From the NCBI GenBank assembly GCA_020086605.1, contig JACBWW010000003.1:60046504-60110503 (forward strand): a stretch of 64,000 nt of DNA, given 5' to 3'. A program made the translations under genes and the position numbers. The notes below the pieces were generated by a model that saw only the letters and a program-made list of their open reading frames with translations, was not told the DNA's origin and made no database searches. Below are positions 26,210 through 38,350 of the stretch, one piece after another. Position 1 is the stretch's first letter. Each line of letters starts with the position of its first letter. Source of the DNA: Lanius collurio. Lineage: Eukaryota; Chordata; Aves; Passeriformes; Laniidae.

Positions 26210-27946
26210 GTGCCAGCACAGTTGGCAGTGGAGCATTCCAGAGAATTCCTCAACTGAGGGAATCACAGGGAAACACAGAGACCTGTGGCAGAAAACCACA
26301 GCACATGTCACAGCAGCTGAGGGGACCTGGGCAGGACCAGGGCAACAATGGCCAAGCCCTGCCATGGATCAAAGAAACTCAGGGAACACACAGAGTACAA
26401 GAGAACAGGTTTTGTGGGAGTTTGCAGAGTGGTGTGCAGGGGGAGGCTGTAACTCACCCAGGTTGACCAGGGAGCAATGGCATCGACTGTTAAGTTACCA
26501 GGGCTCATGGAAAGAGCTTTAAACTTGGTTTGAAAGGGGAAATAGATAAAACCGGGCTCACTAGAGGTAAGCCTGGGGGTGGAATGCCAATATTTGAGGG
26601 AGTGTGCAAGTGAAATTCTTCAGTCTGCTCCAGGCTGTGCTGATCACATCGGAGCACATCTGAAACGTCCCTGTAGGAATGTGCACAGCCCCTACATCCA
26701 TCTCCATGGGGCAGGGGAAGGAGATCCATGCAGCAGCAAACATGTAAAGGCTATTGATACACTAGAAACCATGGAAGAACCTGAGAACAATCCATGGGAA
26801 TCTCGGCCTCTCCCCCAGCAAAGGTGTCAGGAACAGCAGCCCAACTGAAGTGCATCTTCAGCAGTGCATGCAGCATGGGAAAAGAGCAGGAGGAGCTGAA
26901 AACCATTGTGCAGCTGGAAAACTACAACATAGCTGCAACCACAGAAATATGGTTGGGTGAGTCACACAGCTGCAGTGGATGGCTGTAAGGGGCAGGCAAG
27001 GAAGGTGAGACAGTGGGATAGCCCTGTTTATTTGGGAGTGTTTTGGGTACCTAAAGCTTGATGATGATGATAAAAGGGTTGAGTATTTATGGGTAAGAGT
27101 CAAGGGGAATTCCAAGAAGGCAGATATCCTGGTGGGAGTCTGTTATAGACTGTCCAGCCAGGACAAAGAGGCACATGAAATATTCTATGAACAGCTGGGA
27201 GAAATCTCACCATTTTTAGCCAGCTCCTACCCTTGTGTCACAGCAAGCCCCTGCAGTGCTCCAGGCTGGGGGCAGAGTGGCTGGGAAGCTCCCACAAGCA
27301 AAGGCCCTGGGGGTGCTGGCCAAGAGCAGCTAAACCTGCGCTAGCATGGGCAAGGAGGCCGGTGGCCTCCTGGCATTCTGTGCCAGCAGCAGTGTGGCCA
27401 GCAGGACCAGTGCAGTGATTGTCCCTCTGTGCTGGGCACTGGCGAGGCCTCTCTCAGATCCTGAGTTCAGTTTTGGGCCCCCTCATGGCAAGAAAAATTG
27501 AGGTGCTTGAGCGAGTTCAGAGAAGAGAACGGAGCTGGGGAAGGGTCTGGAGCACAAGTCTGATGAGCTGAGCAAGCTGGGGGGGTTTAGCCTGGAGAAA
27601 AGGAGGCCCATGGGGACTTCATTGCTCTCTACAACATCCTGAAAGGAGGGGGTAGCCAGAGGGGTGTTGGGTTTTTTTCCTGAGTACCAAGTGATGCCAC
27701 AAGAGGAAATGTCCTCAAGTTGCACCCAAGGAGGTTTAGATCAGATATTAGGAAAAGTCACTTCATGAAAGGAGTTGTCAAGCATTGCAACAGGCTGCCC
27801 AAGGAAGTGGTTGCATCACCATTCCTGGAGGTACTGAAAGGACATGTGATGTGGTGCTTAGGGACATGGTTTAGTGGGGTACTTGGCTTGCAGTTGGATT
27901 CAGTGATCTTAAGGGTCCTTTCCAACATAAATGATTCTGTGATTGT
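26210..27946 (+). mobile_element. CR1 LINE with retained 5' ORF2 part and large internal deletion
   Basis: From about 26860 the plus strand carries the start of CR1 ORF2, an AP-endonuclease domain: EELKTIVQLENYNIAATTEI, then after stops and shifts VGVCYRLSSQDKEAHEIFYE and LGEISPF (27129-27218). At about 27225 it jumps to the late part of the element (GCAGTGCTCCAGGCTGG, then GTGTGGCCAGCAGGACC, GTTCAGTTTTGGGCCCC, GGTCTGGAGCACAAGTC). It runs on to the 3' end, TCCTTTCCAACATAAATGATTCTGTGATTGTGTG, split here by the limits of the family signature. The catalytic reverse-transcriptase core is missing. The segment 26210-26860 resembles CR1 5' sequence less clearly, so the left limit is approximate. Several in-frame stops show it is dead. 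It is typical of avian CR1 but unusual in keeping sequence from the 5' half. Confidence 0.8.
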
Positions 27947-28442
27947 GTGTGTGATGGGAGTCCTCTAACTTACAATATCTGTTTTCCAAAGAGTAGCTCC
28001 TGAAAAAATTCAGTGTAATTTCAGATCTAGAATTGTCACTCACTCCACAGACACCTTTCACGTGTGGTCTGGAACAAATATCAGGTACAGAGGCAGTAGT
28101 ATCTCACAGGAGGTGAGTGAAAGAGACAACAACAAAAGATGGTTTGCAGTTCCTCAGAGAAAATACTTAAAGCAAAAGTGTAAACTATGTCCATGGAAAA
28201 GGAAAGTAGAAAGAGGTCTTCACACAAAAGAACAGGAAGAGGAAACCACATTAACATTATCAATACAAGGAAGACCATGGAAACCTCTGAGAAGGGACAA
28301 TGCTGACAAATGACAGTGAGAAACTCAGAAGAGGATTTGCCTTCTTTATTGAAGAGAGGGAGCATTTTATGCCAATGACAAAAAAAAAGAAGGAAGAGGA
28401 TGGGTATATTCAGCTGGCTTTTGGCTACATTGCTCAATCATA

Positions 28443-28500
28443 ATGTTGGACTTGATGATCTTTGTGGGTCACTTCCAACTCAGGATATTCAATGACCCTG
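28443..28500 (+). mobile_element. CR1 3'-end fragment
   Basis: GTTGGACTTGATGATCTTTG followed by GGGTCACTTCCAACTCAGGATATTCAATGA matches the last bases of CR1, with a decayed terminal repeat. The 5' limit within 28050-28440 is not recognisable. Confidence 0.65.
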
Positions 28501-28884
28501 TGTTACTCGATATGTTCACTCCACCTCCAGCTGCTGGCACAGAAGATGCAGTACACTCCACAGACAATGGAGATGCTCAGATATGCTCAGACATCCCAAA
28601 TGCCATTCTATGTTCAAAAAATTCATTTGAGCCTTTGATATTCCCAGCACAGTTTGGCCTGTGATGTTAACCCTGGTGTCTGTTGGTTATAGGCTGTGAG
28701 AATTTGTTAAGAGCAGATGAATTACCAAGAGACTGTGAGGGTCAAAAGCATTCCCAGTCCTGATGAGGGGAAACAGAGAGGATCTGGGGAGAATATGGAC
28801 CTTTCAGCTTGGCTTAAATGCACAATAGATTTCTGGATCAAATCATCAGAACAGCCATGAGTAAGAGTCTGGAAAATAAGGAGT

Positions 28885-28975
28885 CGGACGAGAAAAAATT
28901 CCTGTGTGCCAAGAATTAAATCATGACAGAACCTGCCTTATTTCCTTCCTAAAGTAGATAGAAGTCAGCAAGAAA
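28885..28975 (+). mobile_element. Old CR1 fragment, reverse-transcriptase region
   Basis: GTGTGCCAAGAATTAAATCATGACAGAACCTGCC followed by TTATTTCCTTCC resembles the CR1 segment that precedes the reverse-transcriptase core, with many changes. It may belong to the same element as the piece at 30095-30400, now separated by an LTR. Confidence 0.45.
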
Positions 28976-29304
28976 TTTTGGATTTCATGCAGTTTAATTG
29001 GCACAGCTACATTATAAATAAGAACAAGTGCAGTCTCAACAAAATCATATATAGCAGGTGCAGAAATTATGGGACACCTGCACTTCACCCTAGTAGTGTT
29101 CATAGGTCAGGACTTCTATCCGTAGTTCTTTGCCAATTTGAGAAAAATGCACTGGTGTGGTCCCATCCTTCTGCTCAGTGTTTAACAGCGAGATTTAATG
29201 AATTTTCAAGTGGTGTGAAGGCACTGCTGAGCCTCTTTGAGAGCTGTTATGATCCCATTATTGAGAAATGCCTCTACCAGAATTAAGGTGCAAACGAGAG
29301 CATA

Positions 29305-30092
29305 TGTCGAAGTCAATAGTACAGATTTTATTTAACAGTAAATTTTAGAGAGAAAGATTGAAAAGAATTGAAAAGGGGTGGAGGGAGAGAAAGAGAGTGA
29401 GAGACAGATTAAGTAGACATATCACAGCTTGTGGATCCAGCAGCATCCTGTTGGTCCTTCTTCACCCTGGGCTTCTCAGCAGTGGGGATCCTGATGTTGT
29501 TCAAAACTTTCCACAATTTATGCACTTTAGCAAACAAAGGAATTAATGCTTATTACACAGTTCTATTGGTTAAATTATTCCCTTGCTAATTAGTCTCGTG
29601 CTCAGTCTTTCTCTTCTCTTGAGTGGTTTTCTTTGAGTTGGTGGGTTGGGGGCAATCCCCTCCGGCTGGCATTACCTTTTACCTCATCAGGGCTGATTTC
29701 AGCACAGTTGCTGAGTTGGCTGCCCTTGTGGATTCTCTGTGTCCATTATCAATCAGTGCTCACCTAGGCCTGAGCAAACACTGGCACAATGGCACCACCG
29801 TGTTAGTCCCCATCAGGTGGCTTAACTTACTGCCCAAGTTCCAGGAATCCGTGGAGGTAAATTTGAGTGGAAGCGAGAGCAGGAGGGAGGGCTTCCATGG
29901 TTGCAGGTGCCATCTGTCCATAGTTTGGGGTGATACCAGCAGTATGTGTACACACAGCTGTCTGAAGTGGGAGCCCTTGCCTGGATGCATCACCTGGGAT
30001 GTGCCAGCCAGACCTCGCCAGGCCCAGAGCCAGCACCACCCTCCTGCTCCATTCTGCAAAGTCCTTCTGCGGCCTTGATGGTGTTTGAGACA
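29305..30092 (-). mobile_element. Probable solo LTR, minus orientation, limits approximate
   Basis: The plus strand starts TGTCGAAGTCAATAG and ends GTTTGAGACA, fitting TG...CA ends. The minus strand has AATAAA in the run at about 29328-29334, close to the left end, as in an LTR polyadenylation region. The body is purine-rich near the left (GAGAGAAAGAGAGTGAGAG) and GC-richer to the right, as in the other LTRs here. The flanking 5-mers (GCATA left, GGCAA right) do not match, so the ends are not proven. The frames at 29623-30078 (plus) and 29760-30059 (minus) are inside it and have no recognisable domain. Confidence 0.55.
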
Positions 30093-30094
30093 GG

Positions 30095-30400
30095 CAACTG
30101 TGATTTGTTTAAGTCCTTAAAGAACAAGGTCAAACTTGCAGATGATCTTGGCATTTGAAATATGCAGGGTGTAATTCAATGTGAACACATGCAAGGCAGG
30201 AAGAAGTGACACCATAGGGACCAAGGCTCCAGGCAGCAGCTGTTCAGAAAAGGGGATGGCAATGTGGGGAGTCACAAACCGGAGATGAGTCAACAATGTC
30301 CTGGTGTGTGAAAAAGCAAAAATTATCCTAGGCTTTGTGAAAAGCTGCATGCACCCTACAGAGGATGTGAGGCTACAGATCCTGCTGAAGATATTGATTA
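30095..30400 (+). mobile_element. Old CR1 fragment, late reverse-transcriptase region
   Basis: Contains AACTTGCAGATGATCTTGG (encoding a LADD-like motif), AATTCAATGTGAACACATGC, and ATGAGTCAACAATGTCCTGG followed by AAAAAAGC-like sequence. The order and spacing match CR1 ORF2 between the catalytic ADD motif and the C-terminal part, heavily decayed. Confidence 0.5.
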
Positions 30401-30785
30401 GTATTTGTAGTCATATAAGTGTTGGCTGACAGGTAGTGAGAGCAGATCTTGCAGAGGTTGTGATCACAGATGACCTGTTTGCCTAAGATAATGCCATGGA
30501 GATCAGGAGGATGTCACAGGGGGAACGGTCCTGTAAAACCAGGGAGACAAATTCATTAAACACAGGGTGTGCAGCATCCTTTGCCAGGAATGGAACATGT
30601 ACTTTACTAGATTATACAAAATAACATGGGATTGTTTTGACTGGGGTATAATATTAGGTTATATTACAAACAGCTTTTCTGAACATGCAGAGAGGAGCCC
30701 AGGGGCACAAGAGCACTGGGGAGAACCCCAAAACTGCAGTCAGAGACATGAGCTGCACAAAATGTGATGAACTGACCACGGCCCC

Positions 30786-31114
30786 CATTCTCTGTCCCCC
30801 TGTACCATGCAGGGGAGGAGATAGAGAATTTGGGAGTGAAGTTGGGCCTGTAAAGAAAGGAGGAGTTGGGAGAAAGGTGTTTTAAAATTTAGCTTTTATC
30901 TCTCATTATCCTGCTCTGAATGGATTAGTAATAAATTAATTCCCCTAAGACAAGTTGTTTTGCCCATGATGGTATTTGGAGAATGTTCCTCACTCCCTGC
31001 CCTTATCTCAACCCTTGAGCCTGTTATATTTTGTCCTCAATCCAGCTGAGGAGGGCAGTGACAGCAAACCTTTGGTAGGCACCTGGACTCCAGCCAGAGT
31101 CAACCCACCAGACC
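30786..31114 (+). mobile_element. LTR fragment related to the 45746-47297 LTR, opposite orientation
   Basis: Reading the 45746 LTR on the minus strand gives the same series of blocks in the same order: CTGTCCCCCTG, GGTGTTTTAAA, CTCATTATCC, TTATATTTT, CCAGCTGAGGAGG, GGCACCTGG and a terminal TCAACCCACCAGAC. AATAAA at about 30931 lies within the expected polyadenylation region. The 5' part of the LTR (before about 30786) is not recognisable, so this is a truncated or decayed copy. Confidence 0.65.
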
Positions 31115-34100
31115 CAAAAACCATGAAATTTTTGCACCAAGCCTGGGGCCATGCTGTGAAAAGTGAGACCATGGGTCAATGGACACAGAATGCTGACAGC
31201 AGATGACAACAGCCACAAGAGGACATCTTTCCTCATGCAGCCCTTGTAGGACCTCAGCTGGTGACTGCTTTGGGTAATTTAGGAAAGAAATAGGTCAAAT
31301 GGGGAAAGGAAAAAGAATGCTGGACTTTTAATTTCAGCACAAGCTGTTCTGGCAAGAACACTGCCTGTGAGAATTGTCAAGCCCATATTGCTCAGAGATG
31401 TCTACAAGCAGGTTAGGCCATCATCTGCCAGGATGGCTTAGCTAAAGCTGATCTTGTCTTTGGTGAGTCAAAACATGCTAAAAAGTTGATAATATTCCCA
31501 GTCACTGACAGACTGCAGTGAAGACAGACACCAATTCCCTGCAACAGCTTTCACAGAGAGTGATGATACAAAAACAGTCACGTAAAGAGCCAGGACAGAC
31601 TCCTCCTGATGGGAAACATTCCTAATTACATCTGGTTTCAGACCTACATGAGGCAGGCTGCCTTCTTTGCCAAAAGCATTTGAGAGTTGCAGTAAATTAA
31701 AGCAGAAGTCTCCAAAGTTCAAACCACGCAATCTAGAAAATCATATTTCATCTACATCAAGCACTTTTCAAAATCAATGACAACCATCTAAAGCAGGCAG
31801 GAGATCATTCTAAAACTCACTATCAACTGCAATGGATTTATTGGCTCTAAAGCACACTGATATGGAAATAATGTTTCATGTTGCATAATATATTCTATCA
31901 ATTTCATTTTTGAAGAAATATATTATTTATCTCAAATTCCTAAATACAGTGGAACAAAATATGTGATAATAGATGTGGGCAAGCAAAAAATGTACATGAG
32001 TAAATTTGGCTTTTTGCCTAGAACTGGAGAGGACTGTCAGAAGATGCAGGAAATGCTAGGGCAGCAGAATCTAAACCCAACAAAGAGTGCAGAGTATTTC
32101 TTGCAAAGTAGTTCACACATTTAAAAAATAGAGACTACTTCTGTCTCTTTTTAGTTCAATATCAGCCTCGTGTGAAGATATGGATGCAGCTTGAGGAGTA
32201 GCAAAATATCAATAGTGGGGTGGGCAACACACAGGCTGCTCTCTACAGCCTGAGTTCATGACTTCCTTACAAGGTGCTCAGGCTCCAATTTGTGGAAAGG
32301 ACACTCTACCCTGTATAAAAACCAAAAGGTTGTAAAAGGTCAGACAGACCATTAAATGTTGTCACGGAGTGCCTGTGAATTTGTCTGAAGTATTCTGTCT
32401 GATAGCAGGCTCTGAAAAGGTCTCTGTAGCAGAAACCAGGACCCAGTGATCTGCCCACTCCACACAGCAAGGCCTGGGTTTGCTCTCCCACATGACTTTT
32501 ACAGAAAATGCCACTTCCAGGTGATGGGGATGCAGGTTTGAGTTCTCTCATCTTGGGGCAGGAATGGAATGCAGCTCTTCCAGACTCTGGAGATGCTGTG
32601 GAAGAGGTATTCAAAGTCCAACACTGACTTACCTCAACAGAGATGAGACCACAAAGGTATTGTCTCTGCAAGAGACAATAATTGCTCTGACAACACAACA
32701 ACAAACAAGCATAACAGGCAACACTGCATCAGCACTTCTATTTCCTTTTTCTGAGCTGCTCCCAGTCAGCATGAGAAACATCCTTCATCTCCTACCAGAA
32801 CTACTCCACTCCCAGAGAAAGAGACTGCTTCCAGAGATGGTATTTTGTGGAGGCCCCAGAGCTATCTCTGTCCCCTGGTCATACGGATTTTAATGGATCT
32901 CAAACAAACTATTCTAAGAGAGGTTAATCACTGCAGATGGGGAAAGAACTAGTAGGAAGTAAACTTTTTTAGCAATGCCTGGCAGCAAGTTAGGATAAAT
33001 CAAAGTTCCTTATCTCTGCTCACCTTCCTAGCGGAGATGAACAGTGGAAATACCAAACAAGACTCATAAATGGTAAAAAGTGAGATTTTTAAAGCATCTG
33101 CACAGTTTCAGTAACCCCAGATGTTATTAATAGCATCACTATGGGCATTTATTTTCCCCACATTGAAAGAAGAACTTTAATCCCCTATTGATTGAAGCTA
33201 AAGTGCAGGACACACTGCCATTTACATGATTGATTCACATACCTTGAGGGAATCAAGTCATCTGTAAACCAAATTTTTTCTTCCTTTACAGGTCCCTGTT
33301 AGATAAATGTCTCTGTAAGCAAAATATCCTTAAATTAAGGGCAAGAGGTGAAATACATTGCTAGCAATAGCAGGCAGGTCTTAAGTCAAGTCTAAGTGGA
33401 AAATCTGACTTGATAAACACATTTTCTTAGGTTGTGAGAGGTAATTTGGACTCAAGAAAAATAATCTTAAAAGAGAAATTACATTATTCCATACAAAAGA
33501 TACACTTGGCAGAAAGTGATATTCACCTAATATATTAAGAATATAATTTTTGCCCCAAAACAGAAATTTTTTGCAAGAGCCCAGTCTAGTGTCTAATTCA
33601 GATATCTGGGATGCACTCCGGTTTTCAGAAGGTGACAAACATTCCCCCTACTCAAACAACTGTCTGCACTCAGACATAAAATGAGAAACTTGAATATCCT
33701 GGTCACTTCTTGAAAGGAAGACTAGAAACCTGTTCAGAAAGTGCAGATAAATCACCTAAGGAATAAAGCCAGGAGGAGGAGAAAGCCCCAGGGGCCTCTG
33801 GTGTGTGCACTTATCGAGGTCTCCTTAAGTGTTCTCTTTGAAACCTTCATGTCAAAGTTTCTGCAGTCTCTTGACAAACAGCATTTTTACTACATTCAGC
33901 TCAGCAGGGAAAGTGTGATAACTTAGAAGGATGAAATTCAAAAGCATTTCTGGTTCATTTGAAATAGCAACAGCCATGACTAGGTAATGGAAAACAAAGT
34001 TCTTTTCATTGCTCTGAATCCCAATGATGCCATCTCAGGCAGGAACGATAATGTTTGATTTTTCTTCTGTGTTTGTCATGCAGAGACTGAGTGCCTTCAG

Positions 34101-36989
34101 GGAGGGAATGAAACAACAGCTCCCAGCATTCATACATGTATATATTTATTTATATGCTGAACAACAAGGCTGAGGAGCTGTGGATGTAATACAGGTGGGC
34201 TTTCAATCTACAGCACTCAAAGCCAAGAGCAAAGTAAATCAATAATGTAAAGTTTTGATCTGGTTTGTGTAAAAATATAATTTATATTTTCTCACTGAAG
34301 TGCAAACAGGTGACCATTGCCCACCCCAAGAGTGGACAGCAGCCTGTCTGGTTCCAAGGACAGCCTGTGCCTGCCAGCATCACCTCAACATGGTGAAGCA
34401 TGATGTCATGTTGTAGAGACACCTCTTTGCAAGCTGCACATGCAAGCTGGTGTGAGCAAAAGATTTATTATTATAGAATTTCCCCCCCTTTTTTTTATAT
34501 ATATTATTGATGGCAGAGATAAAGTGATTGAGGACTGCCCTGTGCACAGTATCTTCCCAACAGGGTAAATCACAAGGAAATTATTATTGGAAGACACTTG
34601 TACAAAACAAGGTAAACAAATCACTTCTTCATCTTCCTAGAGAGAATGACTTCCACTTATTATACCACTACAAAGCACCCTTGTTAAATTTAGCTACAGA
34701 GGAGATGATTTCTCTTCCTAGTCACACCAATGTCCTGGCCACTGGGCCAGAGGGTGGAGGTGAGTGAGGCAGCTTTCAGGAAACTACCTGTGTTTCCAAA
34801 GCCATGCTGGAATGAGCCTGGTTATTTAGTTCCATTCCCTTCTTCCTAAGTAAGTTATAATTTTTGTGCATCCCTGCACAGCCACATCTCAGCTGGATAT
34901 AACAGTGACAACATTTTGAAAGGAAAATTACTTTCTGTTTCTCATAGTGTTTCATGCATAAAGCATCCCTCACAATCCAAAATGCAACTCAGGTCTTCTC
35001 AGCTATGATCCTTATTGTCATGTCCAAGGGACCAGGAATCACACTGGCACAGGGCGGGACTGAGAAAAGAAGGATGGTATTTCTGTCTGCCTTCTGCATG
35101 TTGAGGAGGACTAATTTAATTTTATTTTCCAAATTATTTGGAAATAAACAGTGTATACCTGAAAATTTAGTGCAATGAAACTAAACTGAATGAACGAAAA
35201 AGTGCCAGGTTTTTCCCATAGCTGGCTGCAGTGTATGTTCATTTCTGCTTGTTTGTCACTCAGAATCATGCAAAGAAAGGTTTATTATCTACTACCAAGA
35301 ATGGTTTATCATGTCTGTTTAAATGGCTGTAAAAGAGCTTTTGGAGAAGTGTGAAGCTCTATTTATGTTACAGGCAGCTTTGCAGTAGCAAAAGACACAT
35401 TTCTGCTCACTTTTTATAGCAGGTGAGGATTTTATTTTTCCTTTTAAAACACACCTGTACTTAACATTGTCAGAAGGCACCAGACAATGCCATAACATAA
35501 ATTAATCTGCCCCTAAAACAGCCCCCATGCCTGGGGACTGCTCCTCCTTCTGGTGGCCGGGCTGCAGGCACCATCTCCTCCTCACAGAGAGCCTGTGTCA
35601 GTGCAGGACTGTGTGTGCCTCACTCTGTGTGCCTCCCCCATGAAATACAGCCACTGCCAGCTGCTCTTTGGTTAGCACAGGTATTTACAGCACATTTAAC
35701 CTCACTCTGATTTATCAAAGCCTTTTCTTAAACTTCTGTGAAGTTTATCCTCACTGCTCCTAAGGGAGATTATCTGGAGCCCAGTAAAACAAGTCCTCAG
35801 AATGAGTGTCAAATATGAACTTAATAACAAATTGTTCCACCCAGGGATCCTCTGCAACCTCCAGCCATGCTGCTGATGCCATTTTCTGCATTTTTTCCCA
35901 CTTGGTTACACCACAGATGTGTTCAGATGCCCGTCTGCAGCTGTATGGCACAGGAGTGAGGAGGACATGGAATATGCAAGGTATTTTGTACACTGAGGAT
36001 TAGAGAGGACCAGGAACAAAAAATGCTTGACAGAAAACCAACATGAACTGGAAGACAGACACACAGACTATCTCCCTCGAGGCATCCAAGCTCGAAACAC
36101 TCACACCCCAAAAGGGTCCCCCCAGTGACCCATAAATGGACTTCTGGGAATGGTGAATCAGAACTTCCATTTCCTCCCTGTTTCACTGGAAGCAGTTACA
36201 AATCACCTCCAGCATTACAAGTATGCCTCAGACACGAAGGAGGTGGAAAAGGGGCTAATTTTAACCCATTAGGAGTCTTCAGGCTGCCAGACTCAATTTG
36301 TGTGTCTTTGTGAGGGTGAAATAGAAGGAAGGCACCTAAGAGTACTTGAGAAAAATTAAAGGTTAGCACTTGCACATCACTAATTCAAAGAAATCCTGAA
36401 GCTGGGATTTAGAAGAGCACTGGTACAAAGTAATAGCTTATAAATCCTTGATTCCCTGAAAAATATTAATGACAGTCATCTCACGCTTGTTACTTACTGC
36501 CTGCCTGCACAGCTGTCTTTTAGTTTGAGCATTTGAGAAGAAACTTCTCTGGACAACAGACTGTGATTAAACTTTAAAATCCAGTTCATGACACAATCTT
36601 TTATACTTTTTGAAGAGACAAAAATGGTATTCCGCTTAAAATTTAACAACAGATTTGACTCTATCTTGCCAGTTTGTACAACATGACGAACTTTTTGGGG
36701 AGAAGAACAAAAAGAGAGAGAACTTATATAATTGGAAGGGACTGGCAGGGCGGGGAGAGAAAAGCTTTGCTGGTTGTGTTTCGGGTTTTATACAGAGGAT
36801 TTTTAAAAGAGAGAAAGATCCAAAACATATTTTGGGGAAAAACTGCAGAATCTGTTCAGAATTCAGGTGTGCCACACCAACCCTGCTCACTTATTAAACA
36901 GAGGTAGAAACAACCAAGCCAGAGTGCTCCACCTTCTAATTAAAAAAAGAAAAGAGGAGTGGAATGAATTGTTATCACTGTATTTGCAG
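31115..36989. other. Gene-free unique sequence
   Basis: No recognisable repeat of length, no RNA gene and no exon. Frames reach 132 codons (32306-32704 minus) but have no domain. 35500-35650 is locally GC-rich without CpG. Confidence 0.5.
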
Positions 36990-37470
36990 CACGGCAGGCA
37001 GACTTTTTCTTTTCTTTTTCTCCTAACTTACTTGTACAAGGGTTCCATTAATAATTCATGCTGCTTCTAAACGGCAGGGCAGCCGCTGCTGCTTTGTCAC
37101 CTCTCACAATGGCTGAGTGACAACGTGGCTCTGACTCCAGGCCACTATCTTTGACTATCTGCCGGGAGAGACACATCACTGTCCTTCCTTTGTCATTCAA
37201 TCCTTGACACAGCTGTGACAAGTGCTGGCCTGGCCTGTCATTCCCTTCACCCTCCGATAACAGAATCTGCCACTTTCCAGTGCAGGGTCGGCACTCCTTT
37301 GCCCCAGAGAAGGAGCTGTATGTTAATGATGCTGCTGCTGACGTGCTGCTCTGCTTCTGCTGGATGTTTTTCCTCTCGATACAAATTTGGATTGACCATG
37401 CTTCAAAAAGCACGGAGTTTAAATGCTGCTCTGGGACCAGCACCCAGCTAAAGCCCACAGGATAATGGTG
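36990..37470. promoter_or_regulatory. Candidate conserved noncoding element
   Basis: Unique sequence of raised GC with an E-box palindrome CACAGCTGTG at 37208-37217, AATAATTCATG near 37050, TTGTCACC and TCATTCAATCC motifs and several CpGs. A 160-codon minus-strand frame (37048-37530) and overlapping plus frames (37215-37465) cover the block. They have no family signature, and being open in several phases argues for composition rather than coding. Confidence 0.35.
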
Positions 37471-37559
37471 TCCCCAAGGTGGTGAGAGGGAAAAAAAAGG
37501 GCTCTTTTTAGCAAAAGTGTTCGGCTGCAATATCAGATTTTAGGGAAAACAAGAGATCA

Positions 37560-38350
37560 CACGTGGAAAGAATTATGCTTTTCCCAACTGTGCCAAGGAG
37601 CTTTTGGGCCTGAGCTGGCAGGGCACAGTGTTACCCCCCCAGAGCCCTCCCAAAACGTGTGCAGGGTAGCGCAGGTAGGACACGCCACGTCCCTCCCCAA
37701 CGTGCTGAAGCAACACCAGCTGTTTTGCAGAGGTTCCTGAAGAAAACAACTCTGCTCCCTTTTTCAGATGCTTGGAAGAGGTGGGGGTGTTTGTGAGAGG
37801 CACCTGAAAACGTCTCGGGGCTCACTCTGCCAGCTACTTGCAGCCCCCTCCCTCCCTGCCAGCAGCAGGGCAGCACTCGCTCCATGTTTCAGCCAAAATC
37901 GCTCTGTTCACTTAGGTGCGATATCCCGCACAGAGCAGCCAAGCGCCTGTGCGGGTGGCTGACTCCAGAAAGGGCTGCGAGCCTGGAAGAGTTTCCTAAT
38001 TTCCAGCGCTTTGATCTTCCCAGATGCAGGGAGGAAGGCAAGTGCAAAACAAGGATTAAGTCGTCGGAGGCAGAAATGCCAATACCAGTCCTTTGTCTCC
38101 ACCTCTGTGCCCTCGGAGGAGGCTGTAGTGGGGCATTTCCAGAATTCAGACAACACCCTCGGCAAAGGCTCACTGCTGTTAAAAATACAGGGGACAAAAT
38201 GTTACCCAAACACCCCCTTTCCCATGGAGACACTCAATGCTGCTTCCTTTATCCTTCTCTGCTGCAGCACTGCTACCAATTACAGTCATTAAAGAAGAAC
38301 AGCTGGCACTTGTTCGAGCGGAGAGCTCTCTCCAAAGCCCACAGAAGCCG
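37560..38350. promoter_or_regulatory. CpG-enriched unique region, possible promoter or enhancer
   Basis: Repeat-free, GC-richer DNA with many CpGs (AACGTGCTG, AAACGTCTCGGGG, GGTGCGATATCCCGC, AAGCGCCTGTGCGGG, AAGTCGTCGGAGG). Frames of 114-156 codons are open in several phases on both strands (37884-38354 plus, 37889-38233 minus), without recognisable domains. It is not dense enough to be a classical CpG island. It could be the promoter of an unannotated noncoding transcript or a distal element. Confidence 0.3.

Noticed and set aside
29623..30078. 151-codon plus-strand frame
   Set aside because: Inside the probable LTR at 29305-30092, with overlapping open frames on the other strand and no family signature.
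37048..37530. 160-codon minus-strand frame as a possible gene
   Set aside because: No recognisable domain, no splice or polyadenylation context, and competing plus-strand frames. It is kept as a candidate noncoding element.
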